From: an uncultured Litoreibacter sp.
GTDB taxonomy: Bacteria; Pseudomonadota; Alphaproteobacteria; Rhodobacterales; Rhodobacteraceae
Direction of reading: 5' to 3'
Length of the DNA: 64,000 nucleotides
Assembly: GCA_947493265.1 (NCBI GenBank)
Contig: CANLQL010000001.1
Span: 1-64,000 of the forward strand
Part shown: in pieces, positions 34,562 through 43,692 of the stretch
Layout: each line of letters begins with the position of its first letter
Position numbering within the stretch: the first letter of the stretch is position 1
Made by a program: the position numbers and the translations under genes
The notes under the pieces: generated by a model
The model's input: the letters and a program-made list of their open reading frames with translations, nothing else
What the model was told of the DNA's origin: nothing
The model's database searches: none

Positions 34562-35853
34562 GCCGCCGCAACTTTATTTTCGCGGGCGGCCATCGCATCC
34601 ACAACATCAACCGCGCTGGACAGACCGTCCTCGTGGAAGCCGTTTTTCATCCAGGCTCCGCAGAACCAGGTATTGTTGGTTCCGTTGGTTGCGCGAATGA
34701 TGTCCTGGGCGTTCAAAGCTGCCAGATCGTAGACCGGGTGGCGGAAAGTAACCTGATCATGGATCAGCTCTTCCCGAATTTGGCGTGTTGAATTCAACGT
34801 CACGAAAAGCGGATCGTCATGTGGGATCGGCTGCAGCGAATTCATCCAGTATGTCAGGTCAATTTTGTCTGATGTCTTGCCCCGCGCTTCGCAATAAACC
34901 CAGCTGGACCAAACCTTCTTGCGCTTGGGCATCATTGACGCATCCGCGTGCAGGATCGCGTCGTTTGGCTGGTATCTTACAGCGCCCAGCGTGCTTTTTT
35001 CTGCCGGACTTGCGTCAGCCAGCATTGCAAGACTGTCATCGGAATGGGTCGCAAAGATAACTTCGTCGAATTGTTCCGTGACGCCGCCTTTGGGGGTGAT
35101 TTGCACCTGGTTTTCCGCGCGTGTGACGGCAGCAATAGGTTGGCCCAACCGAAGTTGCACGCCCCGCATCTTAAGCTGCTGTTGCAGGCGGTTCACGTAT
35201 TGCACCGACCCACCCTGCACCGTGTACCATTGATGCTGACCGTTATATCCCAGCAACGCATGATTTTTCATAAACCGGATAAGTGCCTGCGCGGGGAAGT
35301 CAGCCATCCGGTCAACGGGCGTGGACCAAATCGCACCGGTAAAAGGCAGAAGATATTTGTCGCGGAACCATGAACCTGTTCCCAACCCTTCGAGCATTTG
35401 CGCAATGGACACATCGGGGTTATTTGCCACAGCAACCGCCTTGGCGTTGAAGCGCTGGATATCACGCAACATACGCAGGAACCTTGGCCGGCCAATATTG
35501 CGCCGTTGCGCGAACAATGCATCGACACTTGCCAGACCGTATTCAAGCCTGCCCCCGTCTATAGAGGCCCCGAAGCTCATGTTGCTTTTGGCGACGGGCA
35601 CGCCCAATTCTTCAAATAGCTGCGAGACATGTGGGTAGTTGGTGTTGTTGTAGACGATGAAGCCTGTATCGACCGGTTGGTCGCCATTTTTGCCTGCAAT
35701 AACAGTGCGCGCGTGTCCGCCCAGTCTTTTCTCTGCCTCGAACAGAGTAACGTGGTGGTCTTCGGACAAATAATACGCTGCCCCCATCCCTGAAATCCCT
35801 GCGCCGACTACGGCAATTTTTTTGGGCGCAAGCGCCATAGTCATAGGGGGCAT
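34558..35853 (-). CDS. FAD-dependent oxidoreductase (lipid desaturase-like, UfaD-type)
   Basis: A 431-residue flavoprotein with the dinucleotide loop VVGAGISGMGAAYYLS near residue 15 and the second FAD segment EAEKRLGGHARTV. Next come DTGFIVYNNTNYPHV and a C-terminal WFCGAWMKNGFHEDGLSSA that closes the FAD site. Members sit with DUF1365 genes. From memory, the Rhodobacter sphaeroides relative acts on methylated unsaturated chains of phospholipids. The start has GGAG seven bases upstream. It heads the operon divergent from rpoE. Confidence 0.86.
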   Translation of the reverse strand: MPPMTMALAPKKIAVVGAGISGMGAAYYLSEDHHVTLFEAEKRLGGHARTVIAGKNGDQPVDTGFIVYNNTNYPHVSQLFEELGVPVAKSNMSFGASIDGGRLEYGLASVDALFAQRRNIGRPRFLRMLRDIQRFNAKAVAVANNPDVSIAQMLEGLGTGSWFRDKYLLPFTGAIWSTPVDRMADFPAQALIRFMKNHALLGYNGQHQWYTVQGGSVQYVNRLQQQLKMRGVQLRLGQPIAAVTRAENQVQITPKGGVTEQFDEVIFATHSDDSLAMLADASPAEKSTLGAVRYQPNDAILHADASMMPKRKKVWSSWVYCEARGKTSDKIDLTYWMNSLQPIPHDDPLFVTLNSTRQIREELIHDQVTFRHPVYDLAALNAQDIIRATNGTNNTWFCGAWMKNGFHEDGLSSAVDVVDAMAARENKVAAA

Positions 35854-35914
35854 TCAAGTCTCCAGCACAGTCGTCTTGTTTCAAAGGGTATTACGCGCAG
35901 CGATCGCGATCGGA

Positions 35915-35927
35915 TTAAAGTCTTTAA
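35915..35927. promoter_or_regulatory. 13-base palindrome before the rpoE promoter
   Basis: TTAAAG-T-CTTTAA is a perfect inverted repeat ending two bases before the RpoE -35 element. It lies in the divergent region and could be a site for a second regulator of rpoE or of the FAD operon. Confidence 0.35.
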
Positions 35928-35929
35928 AG

Positions 35930-35959
35930 TGATCCAACTTCAATTGCGGCTCGTAAGAT
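35930..35959 (+). promoter_or_regulatory. RpoE-dependent promoter of rpoE-chrR
   Basis: TGATCC (35930-35935) and TAAGAT (35954-35959) are separated by exactly 18 bases, which fits the Rhodobacter RpoE consensus as I recall it (TGATC, N18, TAAGA). It implies that rpoE drives its own transcription. The start would lie near 35966, after the upstream in-frame ATG at 35964, which therefore cannot be the translation start. Confidence 0.82.
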
Positions 35960-36068
35960 ACATATGTTGAGCGATCAAAGTGTAATTGAGAAACCAGATG
36001 CATCTCCGCCACCGCAAATTTATTATGAGCGTGCGGCGAAGAAGCCGGTGGTTTCACGGAAAGCGAAC

Positions 36069-36617
36069 GTGTCAACAAAGATGAATGCCAATACCCGATG
36101 GGTCGAGTTGATTTACTTGGTCCGCGACGCTGAAGACCAGAACGCCTTTGAGGAGTTGTTCCGGCATTTTGCGCCTCGGGTGAAGGCGTTTTTGATGAAG
36201 TCGGGGGCTGATGCCTCCATGGCCGAGGAATGCGCGCAGGACGTGATGGCAACCCTCTGGCGGAAGGCGCATATGTTTGATCCATCCCGCGCAAGCGCGG
36301 CAACCTGGATTTTTACCATTGCGCGGAACCGTCGGATTGATGTGCTTCGCAAAGAACGTCGTCCAGAGCCAGATGAATTAACCTGGGGACCAGAACCAGA
36401 GCCCGATGCGGCCGAGGTTATGGAGCTTCAGCAAGAAAATAGCCGGTTGGTTCAAGCAATGCTGGACCTACCAGAAAAACAACGTGACTTGGTCCGTGCC
36501 GCGTACTTTGGGGAGTTGTCTCACAGCGAAATTGCTGAGGCAACGGGGCTGCCGCTCGGAACGATCAAGTCCAGAATAAGGCTGGCGCTGGAACGTTTGC
36601 GCCATACGATGAAGTGA
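36069..36617 (+). CDS. rpoE: ECF sigma factor RpoE (singlet oxygen response, ECF11-type)
   Basis: A 182-residue sigma factor. Region 2 is visible as FEELFRHFAPRVKAFL and AATWIFTIARNRRIDVLRKERR, and region 4 as LPEKQRDLVRAAYFGELSHSEIA followed by the helix-turn-helix GLPLGTIKSRIRLALERLR. It switches on protection against singlet oxygen and is held inactive by ChrR, encoded four bases downstream. The GTG start with GGAAAG six bases upstream gives the 182-residue length I recall for the Rhodobacter protein; ATG at 36081 is the alternative. The leader is about 100 bases. Confidence 0.92.
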   Translation: MSTKMNANTRWVELIYLVRDAEDQNAFEELFRHFAPRVKAFLMKSGADASMAEECAQDVMATLWRKAHMFDPSRASAATWIFTIARNRRIDVLRKERRPEPDELTWGPEPEPDAAEVMELQQENSRLVQAMLDLPEKQRDLVRAAYFGELSHSEIAEATGLPLGTIKSRIRLALERLRHTMK

Positions 36618-36621
36618 AAAA

Positions 36622-37272
36622 ATGACAGAGATTAAACATCACCTGAATGATCAATTGTTGATCGGTTATGCAACGGGCAGTTTGCCAGAGGCATTCGGAT
36701 TGGTCGTTGCGACCCACATCTCACTTTGTGATGAGTGTCGCGCGCGGTTCGAAGCTTTTGAAGCTGTCGGCGGCAGCGTTCTGGAACACGCGACTGAGGG
36801 CACAAACCTGTCTGAGGTTGATTTCGGCGCGACCCTGAAACGGATTGCGGCAGGCGATCAGGAAAAGCTTGCGGCAAAGCCAGCGAAGCCCGGTGTCTTC
36901 CCATCTGCATTGCAGGAATATGTCGGCGGTGATCTGAGCGCGGTAAAGTGGCGACCTGTTGGAATGGGTGTTCGCCAAGCGATTTTGAAGACGCGTGACA
37001 ATGCCTCTGTTCGTCTTTTGCATATTCCGGCAGGCAAGGCTGTTCCGGATCATGGCCATGCTGGAATGGAACTGACGTTAGTCTTGCAAGGTGCGTTCCG
37101 CGATGATCACGATCGGTTTGGTCGCGGCGATATCGAAATTGCTTGCGAAGATCTAGAACATACGCCGGTTGCAGAAGACGGCATGGATTGCATTTGCTTG
37201 TCAGCCACCGATGCACCTTTGAAATTCAACGGTTTCCTGCCGCGTCTGGCGCAACGTTTCCTACGCATCTGA
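36622..37272 (+). CDS. chrR: Zinc anti-sigma factor ChrR
   Basis: A 216-residue regulator. The N-terminal anti-sigma domain carries zinc ligands H6 (or H7), H32, C36 and C39 (HISLCDEC, the ZAS pattern). The C-terminal cupin domain (about 110-210) has a metal-binding cluster around residue 144 (DHGHAGMEL) and a later histidine in DLEHTP. In Rhodobacter the cupin is needed for release of RpoE in response to singlet oxygen. It is co-transcribed with rpoE and ends directly against the convergent rmuC stop. Confidence 0.94.
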   Translation: MTEIKHHLNDQLLIGYATGSLPEAFGLVVATHISLCDECRARFEAFEAVGGSVLEHATEGTNLSEVDFGATLKRIAAGDQEKLAAKPAKPGVFPSALQEYVGGDLSAVKWRPVGMGVRQAILKTRDNASVRLLHIPAGKAVPDHGHAGMELTLVLQGAFRDDHDRFGRGDIEIACEDLEHTPVAEDGMDCICLSATDAPLKFNGFLPRLAQRFLRI

Positions 37273-38493
37273 TCAGGTTTTGCTGAGCGGCACGATATTC
37301 GTATCGGTGTCCGGTGCAATTTCCTCAAAATCGAAGTTATCGAGACGGCGGGCCCTGTTGCCCGCCTTTTCTGTAGAAATCTTGATCTCGGAGACGTCTT
37401 TCAACGCTTGACCAAAGTGGCGGTCCAGATTTTCGACACGGGTTCCCAACCTGTCCATGTCTTTGGTCAACAGCCCAAGTTCCTTCCGGATCGCACCAGC
37501 CTGTTCGCGCATTCTCGCGTCTTTGAGGATCGCGCGCATAGTGTTGAGTGTCGCCATGCAAGTTGTCGGCGAAACGATCCAGACCCGGGCCGCAAAACCC
37601 TCACGGACGACTTCTGGCAGCTTGGCATGCAGTTCCGCATAGACGGCCTCAGACGGTAGGAACATCAAAGCCCCATCAGCTGTTTCGCCATCGATCAAGT
37701 AGCGTTCCGAGATTGCTTTGATATGCACGCGCACGGCTTGGCGAAGGGCCGCAAGTGCGCGGGCGACCTCCTCCTTGGTGTCAGACGCAACCAAGGCTTC
37801 GTAAGCTTCGAGAGGAAACTTTGCGTCGATGACAATCGGGCCGGGCGGGTTCGGAAGGTGGATCAAGCAGTCAGCGCGTTTGCCGTTCGATAAAGTCGCC
37901 TGCAAGGTATAACTTTCAGCGGGCAGCGCCTTCGACACGATGTCGTTTAGCTGGATTTCCCCAAACGCCCCCCGCGTTTGTTTGTTCGACAAGATGTCTT
38001 GCAAACTCAGCACATCACCCGAGAGTTTTTCGATGTTTGTTTGAGCCTTGTCGATTGTCGCCAAACGCTCTTGTAGCTGGGTCAAAGACTTCGTGGTCTT
38101 CTCGGATGACCCATGCAAAGTGTCGTTCATCCGTTCCTGCAAATCAGACAAGGATCGCGCCTGTTTGACGGCGTTTTCGTGTAGCCGATCCGCCATCTGG
38201 CGCTGAACTTCGGCCATCCGAACCTCCATCGCCTGCATTGTCATTGCCTGACTTTTTGAAACGGAATCTAGTCCACCGGTGAGTTGCTGTTGCCCCTGCC
38301 CCAAGGAATTAACCGTTTGGGTCAATTGGCCAACTTGTTGCAGCATTGGTTCTGCCAAACGTGCCGACCGGGCGGACGCGCGCAACGACAGCACAAGGAG
38401 TAATAAAACCAAAACAACGATTGCGGCCCCGATCAGGACCGCGATCACAATGGGATCATCCCACTGGTATGTCACACCACTGATTTCGATCAT
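37273..38493 (-). CDS. rmuC: DNA recombination protein RmuC
   Basis: A 406-residue protein with an N-terminal membrane anchor (about 14-38), a long coiled coil (about 40-165), and the RmuC nuclease-like core beginning at LSNKQTRGAFGEIQL and including IVIDAKFPLEAYEAL and DGALMFLPSEAVYAEL. RmuC limits DNA inversions in E. coli. The start is the ATG that overlaps the mutL stop by four bases; a longer reading would run into mutL by 70 bases. It is coupled to mutL. Confidence 0.92.
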   Translation of the reverse strand: MIEISGVTYQWDDPIVIAVLIGAAIVVLVLLLLVLSLRASARSARLAEPMLQQVGQLTQTVNSLGQGQQQLTGGLDSVSKSQAMTMQAMEVRMAEVQRQMADRLHENAVKQARSLSDLQERMNDTLHGSSEKTTKSLTQLQERLATIDKAQTNIEKLSGDVLSLQDILSNKQTRGAFGEIQLNDIVSKALPAESYTLQATLSNGKRADCLIHLPNPPGPIVIDAKFPLEAYEALVASDTKEEVARALAALRQAVRVHIKAISERYLIDGETADGALMFLPSEAVYAELHAKLPEVVREGFAARVWIVSPTTCMATLNTMRAILKDARMREQAGAIRKELGLLTKDMDRLGTRVENLDRHFGQALKDVSEIKISTEKAGNRARRLDNFDFEEIAPDTDTNIVPLSKT

Positions 38494-40319
38494 GTGCGGC
38501 CAAACAGACGTTCGATGTCTTTCAACTTCAATTCGACATAAGTGGGACGGCCGTGATTGCATTGTCCGGAGTGCGGTGTCGCTTCCATTTCCCGCAAAAG
38601 CGCGTTCATTTCATCCGCCTGCATACGGCGCCCTGACCTTATGGACCCGTGACACGCGACCCGGCTCAACACAGCTTCGATCTTTTCCAAGACCATCTGG
38701 CTTTCACCCAGATCATCAAGTTCATCCAGAATATCGCGAACTAGGGCTTCGGCGTTAACCTCCCCCAAGATCGCCGGTGTTTCTCGAACCGCGACAGAAC
38801 CATTGCCAAATGGCTCAATACTCAGCCCCATCTTGGCAAGTGTTTCACCATGTTCGAGCAGTTTGGCGGCATCATTTTCCGAAAGCTCGATGATCTCAGG
38901 GATCAGAAGAGCTTGCGCAGAAACACCGTTTTCAGCCATTTGGCGTTTCAGCTTTTCGTAGACAAGACGCTCATGGGCGGCGTGCTGATCAACGATCACC
39001 ATGCCATCTGCTGTCTGGGCGACAATGTAATTTTCATGGACCTGCGCACGGGCCGCGCCCAAGGGCGTATCAGGTGTTGGTGCAGGCTCTTCCGGCAAGG
39101 AGGGTTCAACCCGCGCAAAAACCGGTGCGGTTTCGGCAAATCCCGGCGAATGCGCGTGGTAAGAATTGTGCAACGCCGCGTGCGACGCGTGATCCATCTG
39201 GTAGCTACGGGCTTCCTGATGTTCAGGTCGGAACGCACCCAGGGTTGCACCCGCAACCGTCGTGGACGCGCGATGCCCAGCCTCCGCCAATGCATGTTTT
39301 AGCGCCGATACGATCAACCCACGCGCCAGTCCTGGATCGCGGAACCGAACTTCAGACTTTGCCGGGTGAACGTTGACGTCGACCCTTGAGGGGTCACATT
39401 CCAAAAACAGCGCGCATGCCGGGTGACGGTCCCTGCTGAGGAAGTCGGAATATGCCCCCCGAAGCGCGCCAATCAACAATTTGTCTTTTACCGGGCGTCC
39501 ATTGACGAACAAGAATTGCGCAACAGCAGATCCCCGCGAATAGGTCGGCAAAGCGGCAAACCCAGTCAGTGTCAGACCATCCCGTTCCGCGTCAATCGCA
39601 AGCGCGTTTTCAGCAAACTCCGCGCCCAGAATTTGGCGCAGCCGACCGCCCAAAGCGTCGAAAAGATCGCCGGTTTGCGGATCTGTGCGGAAGCTGACAC
39701 GCGCCCCGTCATTGCTACGGTCGGTGATCGTGAACCCAACATAAGGTTCTGCCATCGCCAAGCGTTTGACGACATCTGTGATCGCTTGAGTTTCTGCCCT
39801 ATCGGTTCGCAAGAACTTCAAACGCGCAGGTGTTGCGTAGAAAAGATCGCGTAGTTCGACCACAGTTCCAGGCCCGGAAGACACAGGCCGGACAGCAGAC
39901 ATCTTGCCGCCACTGACCGAAATCTGCGCGGCTGTCGCCCCCGCCACACGGGAGGTGATCGTCATCCGACCAACGGCACCCATGGAAGGCAGTGCCTCCC
40001 CCCGGAAACCGAACGTATGAATGTTGAGCAGGTCACTTCCGTCGATCTTGGAGGTTGCGTGACGGGACAACGCCAGGGCAAGTGACCCTTCTGGAATGCC
40101 GTGGCCGTTATCTGTCACACGGATCAGAGTTTTGCCGCCGTCCTGAATGCAAAGATCGACCCGCGTCGCATTCGCGTCGAGCGCGTTTTCAATAAGCTCT
40201 TTCACCGCAGAGGCCGGTCGCTCCACCACTTCGCCAGCCGCGATCCGATTGACGGCGACATCGTCCAATTGCCGAATTTCGGGGAAATCAGCGCTTATAT
40301 TGGGGTTGGGGGCGTTCAT
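38490..40319 (-). CDS. mutL: DNA mismatch repair protein MutL
   Basis: A 609-residue protein. The N-terminal GHKL ATPase is complete: IAAGEVVERPASAVKELIENALDA, VTDNGHGI, and GFRGEALPSM. The linker (about 340-420) is proline and alanine rich. The C-terminal domain carries the endonuclease motif DQHAAHERLVYE (D-Q-H-A-x2-E-x4-E) near residue 443 and a CHGSIRSGRRM segment, so this MutL should nick DNA, as in organisms without MutH. It is followed by the coupled rmuC gene. Confidence 0.95.
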   Translation of the reverse strand: MNAPNPNISADFPEIRQLDDVAVNRIAAGEVVERPASAVKELIENALDANATRVDLCIQDGGKTLIRVTDNGHGIPEGSLALALSRHATSKIDGSDLLNIHTFGFRGEALPSMGAVGRMTITSRVAGATAAQISVSGGKMSAVRPVSSGPGTVVELRDLFYATPARLKFLRTDRAETQAITDVVKRLAMAEPYVGFTITDRSNDGARVSFRTDPQTGDLFDALGGRLRQILGAEFAENALAIDAERDGLTLTGFAALPTYSRGSAVAQFLFVNGRPVKDKLLIGALRGAYSDFLSRDRHPACALFLECDPSRVDVNVHPAKSEVRFRDPGLARGLIVSALKHALAEAGHRASTTVAGATLGAFRPEHQEARSYQMDHASHAALHNSYHAHSPGFAETAPVFARVEPSLPEEPAPTPDTPLGAARAQVHENYIVAQTADGMVIVDQHAAHERLVYEKLKRQMAENGVSAQALLIPEIIELSENDAAKLLEHGETLAKMGLSIEPFGNGSVAVRETPAILGEVNAEALVRDILDELDDLGESQMVLEKIEAVLSRVACHGSIRSGRRMQADEMNALLREMEATPHSGQCNHGRPTYVELKLKDIERLFGRT

Positions 40320-40373
40320 ACCCCAACTTGTAGCATGGCCAAACGCGATTCGGCCATGCGAATTGCGTGCGGT

Positions 40374-41696
40374 TCAGTTCGCGGCTTGCAGGCCCTCTGG
40401 CTGCCCCACGACGACGAAATGCAAGTCATCGGGACGCAACAACCTTTTCGCGACACGGGCGATATCCGCCTTCGTGACAGCTTCAACTTTCGCGTTTCTT
40501 GTGTCGATATAAGACCTTGGCAGATCATCCATCTGCATACCGACCATGATCCGCGCGATTGTTGCGTTGCCGTCAAAGCGAAGCGGGTACGCACCCGTCA
40601 GGTAGGTGATCGCGGTCTCCAACTCTTCGTCTGTCACGCCCTCGTTTGCCAAGCGTGCCCATTCATTGCGGATGACATCTATCGCCTCCGCAACCCGGTC
40701 ATTTGCGGACGCCACTTGTCCCATGACCAGCTCAGCATTGTCTTTCGGGACGAGGTAGGAATAGACGCCATAGGTCAGACCACGTTTTTCGCGAACCTCT
40801 TCCATCAGGCGTGACCCGAAGCCACCTGCACCCAAAATCTGGTTCATGACATAGGCCGGAAAGAAGTCAGGATCGTCGCGCTTGATACCTTCGTGGCCAA
40901 AGATCGCGACTGATTGTGGCGTGTTGAAGGGCACAATGGTTTCACCCCCCGACAAAAGATACTCAGCCGGCCCTGGAAGCGGCGCGCCGGAGGCCGGAAT
41001 ATCACCCAACAAACGATCCATTAATTGGCCAAGTTCGTCCGCGTTAATGTCGCCAACAGCGGATACAAACAACCGGTCCTTTGCGAAAACGTCATTGTAG
41101 GCGTTGAGCAGGTCTCCGCGGGTCAAGGACGCAACGGTTTCAGGTGTTCCTTCCTCGGATGATCCGTAGGGATGGTCCCCAAATGCCAGCGCATTAAAGG
41201 TTTTTCCCGCAATATCGTTGGGGTCTTTTTCGTTCGACGCCAGGATCGACAATATCTGGGAGCGTACCCTGTCAACCGCGGCCTGATCAAACCGTGGCTC
41301 AATCAAGGCTTTGCGCAAAAGATCTACGGCTTCATCGCGGTTTTCAGTCAGAAATCGCGCCGAGACGGAGAAACTGTCGTTAAAGACGTCAAACTCGAAC
41401 CCGGCGGCCAGCGCTTCTTGCGCAGCTGCAAATTCGGTCGCGTCCATATCGCCAGCCCCTTCTTCAAGGAGGCCGTTCATCAGATAAACCGCGCCGCGTT
41501 TCCCGGGCCGATCCAGAGATGTGCCGCCTTTGAACCGAATCTCTAGGGCCGTAAACGGGATCGAAGGTTCTTCGACAAGCCAGGCTTTGATGCCACCCGG
41601 GGAGGTGACTTCTTCAATGTCGATTGCGTGCGCTGGCAGGGCAAAACAAAGCGCAGCCGTCAAAAGGGCGGCCAATTTGCGGGTCATCAATTTCAT
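40374..41696 (-). CDS. M16 family peptidase-like protein, non-catalytic partner
   Basis: A 440-residue exported protein with a signal peptide (about 1-25, ending PAHA). It has the M16 fold, but where active members have H-x-x-E-H it reads AVYLMNGLLEEGAG, so it cannot bind zinc in the usual way. It retains the C-terminal half signature YLTGAYPLRFDGN and a GGFGSRLMEEVREKRGLTYG stretch. It should pair with the active enzyme encoded just upstream, like the processing peptidase alpha subunit. The start has GGAGG upstream and overlaps the previous stop by four bases. Confidence 0.9.
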   Translation of the reverse strand: MKLMTRKLAALLTAALCFALPAHAIDIEEVTSPGGIKAWLVEEPSIPFTALEIRFKGGTSLDRPGKRGAVYLMNGLLEEGAGDMDATEFAAAQEALAAGFEFDVFNDSFSVSARFLTENRDEAVDLLRKALIEPRFDQAAVDRVRSQILSILASNEKDPNDIAGKTFNALAFGDHPYGSSEEGTPETVASLTRGDLLNAYNDVFAKDRLFVSAVGDINADELGQLMDRLLGDIPASGAPLPGPAEYLLSGGETIVPFNTPQSVAIFGHEGIKRDDPDFFPAYVMNQILGAGGFGSRLMEEVREKRGLTYGVYSYLVPKDNAELVMGQVASANDRVAEAIDVIRNEWARLANEGVTDEELETAITYLTGAYPLRFDGNATIARIMVGMQMDDLPRSYIDTRNAKVEAVTKADIARVAKRLLRPDDLHFVVVGQPEGLQAAN

Positions 41697-43033
41697 TGGC
41701 TTACCTCCTGTTGGGGTTTGCGGAACCATCCAGTCACAGCTTTCTTGCGGTCAAAAATCATTTTGGCTGCATCAATGATGTCTTCTTCCGTGACGGCTGC
41801 CAGAAGGTTCGGCCATTCCTGCACGTCCTCAACCGTCAATCCGGACGTCAGAGCCGCGCCGTATTTCCGCGCAATACCGTTGACATTGTCTTCGGCATAA
41901 ATCTGTCCTGCGCGAATTTGCGTTTTGACGCGGGCCAGTTGTTCTGGGTCCACACCTTCTTCGATGAACTTCGCCACAACGGCGTCCATTTCATCTTCGG
42001 CCTCTTGCAAGCTCACGCCCGGAGCCGGGATCGTGAACAGAGCGAAGCTGCCATCATCATAGGACAAGCCCGCATAGGACGCGGAGGTATAGATTGCCCG
42101 CTTTGTCTTCAGCTCAAGTTCCCGCCCAAGGACAGATGTGGCAGAGCTTCCACCCAGAATATCAGCCAGAATTGTCAGAGCCGCGGCAGTTTTCTGATCG
42201 CCAGGATCACGTTCCGGCGCTTGGTAGTTACGTACGACGTAAGGCTGGGACGCACGAGGGTCTTCAAAGATCAGACGCCGTTCCGCCAATTGCGGGGGTT
42301 CTTGCGGGCGAACACGTTCCGGCAGGCCGATGGTCGGCTCAAGCGGGCCATAGTGTTTTTCGGCAAGGGCCTTCACTTCGTCCGGATCAACATCACCCGC
42401 AACAACCAAAACGGCTGCGTTTGGGGCATAATAGGTCTCGTAAAAGTCGAAAACCGCGGCTCGATCCAGCTTTTCCATTTCGTGACGCCAACCGATGATT
42501 GGAATACCGTATGGGTGGTTCAGATATTGCGCGGCGCGGCGTTGTTCGGCGAACAATCCACCTGGATCGCTGTCAACGCGTTGGTTGCGTTCCTCCAGGA
42601 TAACATCACGTTCGGTTTCGATGTCTTCGTCGGTCAGGCGGATATTGCGCATCCGGTCCGATTCCATTTCCATCATCAGTTCCAGCCGGTCCGCTGCAAC
42701 GCGTTGAAAATAGCCCGTGTAATCCCAGGATGTGAACGCGTTGTCGGACCCACCATTGGCCTCAACTACCGCAGAAAATTCGCCTGCTTCCAGCTTGTCG
42801 GTTGCTTTGAAAAGTAAATGTTCCAGAAAATGGGCAACCCCCGAGACACCGGGTTTTTCATCAGCAGCACCAGCCTTGTACCACAACATATGTACGACAA
42901 CCGGTGCCCTGTGATCTTCGATCACGATGGCTTCAAGACCGTTGTCCAATGTGAAGGTGGTAATATCGTCTAACGCAAGTGCCGGTGCGGCTGCCAAAGC
43001 GGTAAATGCAGTCGTGACAATGAGCCTAAGCAT
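41693..43033 (-). CDS. M16 family zinc metallopeptidase, catalytic subunit
   Basis: A 446-residue exported protease with a signal peptide (about 1-20, ending ALA). The inverted zinc motif H68-F-L-E71-H72 and the third ligand glutamate in ETERDVILEE near residue 149 are intact. The family sequence NGGSDNAFTSWDYTGYF supports the placement. It acts in the periplasm, probably on small unfolded peptides. It forms a coupled pair with the non-catalytic gene downstream. Confidence 0.93.
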   Translation of the reverse strand: MLRLIVTTAFTALAAAPALALDDITTFTLDNGLEAIVIEDHRAPVVVHMLWYKAGAADEKPGVSGVAHFLEHLLFKATDKLEAGEFSAVVEANGGSDNAFTSWDYTGYFQRVAADRLELMMEMESDRMRNIRLTDEDIETERDVILEERNQRVDSDPGGLFAEQRRAAQYLNHPYGIPIIGWRHEMEKLDRAAVFDFYETYYAPNAAVLVVAGDVDPDEVKALAEKHYGPLEPTIGLPERVRPQEPPQLAERRLIFEDPRASQPYVVRNYQAPERDPGDQKTAAALTILADILGGSSATSVLGRELELKTKRAIYTSASYAGLSYDDGSFALFTIPAPGVSLQEAEDEMDAVVAKFIEEGVDPEQLARVKTQIRAGQIYAEDNVNGIARKYGAALTSGLTVEDVQEWPNLLAAVTEEDIIDAAKMIFDRKKAVTGWFRKPQQEVSQ

Positions 43034-43123
43034 AGAGGTCCTTCCAAAAGCTGATGTTCTGCAAGAGATGTATGAAACTTGGACTTTTTCAAGCGCACAA
43101 ACGCGCTTGTGAATTACCGTGGG

Positions 43124-43639
43124 TTATTCAATCGGTTCCGGAGGGGCGGATACTGTCCGCACGCCCAGCGCGCGAAGGCGCTCTAGCTCACCGTATTGAT
43201 CAAGAGATTGTGCAGCGTAGGCCTTGAAATACACGTTCACGTTGAACAGGCGTTCCAGAACCCGGCCGTCATTGTCCCGCCGGTACTGCAAATCTTCCTT
43301 CGCAAGCTCACTGCGGATCGACGGAGAGACGCCATAACGGGTCGCGTATGAAATCAGACCCGGCGATCCACCACCGGCATCAGGGTTGCCCCCAAGCGCG
43401 ACAATCGCATCATCAAACGGGGAGACATCTGTGCGGTTGGTTCCACCGGGTGTCGGTTCTGGCAAGGACGCGTAGTCTTCCGGTAAGGTCAAAGGCTTGC
43501 TTGGCAGGATCGCGAACTCATCTGGTCCGGTGCCGTTCGACTTTACGTTTAGAAGTTTCGGGTCTTTTTCACCGCTGCAACCAGCCAAGACAACGGCAGC
43601 AGCACAGGCCAAACCAAGCACTATGAACTTTCGTTGCAT
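43124..43639 (-). CDS. DUF3035 family lipoprotein
   Basis: A 171-residue lipoprotein. The lipobox VLAGC places the lipidated cysteine at residue 21. The region NGTGPDEFAILPSKPLTLPEDYASLPEPTPGG is the DUF3035 signature. It should be anchored in the outer membrane after processing by LspA, which is encoded directly upstream. Function is unknown; its neighbours are conserved in Rhodobacteraceae. Confidence 0.88.
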   Translation of the reverse strand: MQRKFIVLGLACAAAVVLAGCSGEKDPKLLNVKSNGTGPDEFAILPSKPLTLPEDYASLPEPTPGGTNRTDVSPFDDAIVALGGNPDAGGGSPGLISYATRYGVSPSIRSELAKEDLQYRRDNDGRVLERLFNVNVYFKAYAAQSLDQYGELERLRALGVRTVSAPPEPIE

Positions 43640-43692
43640 TCCCGTCTCCCAGACTTAACTGCCTTTGGTTTTAGCGGATAGTTTCGCCGCCG

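Noticed and set aside
35854-35953. RpoE promoter for the FAD operon on the minus strand
   Set aside because: CGATCG-like boxes and TAATAC occur, but spacing is 13 rather than 18 and the TGATC core is not matched. I could not support it from sequence.
35964-36068. N-terminal extension of RpoE by 35 residues
   Set aside because: The ATG at 35964 lies before the expected transcription start of the RpoE promoter, and the family length fits the later GTG start.
41624-42817. A 397-residue plus-strand reading
   Set aside because: It is antisense to the catalytic M16 peptidase, with no recognisable domain.
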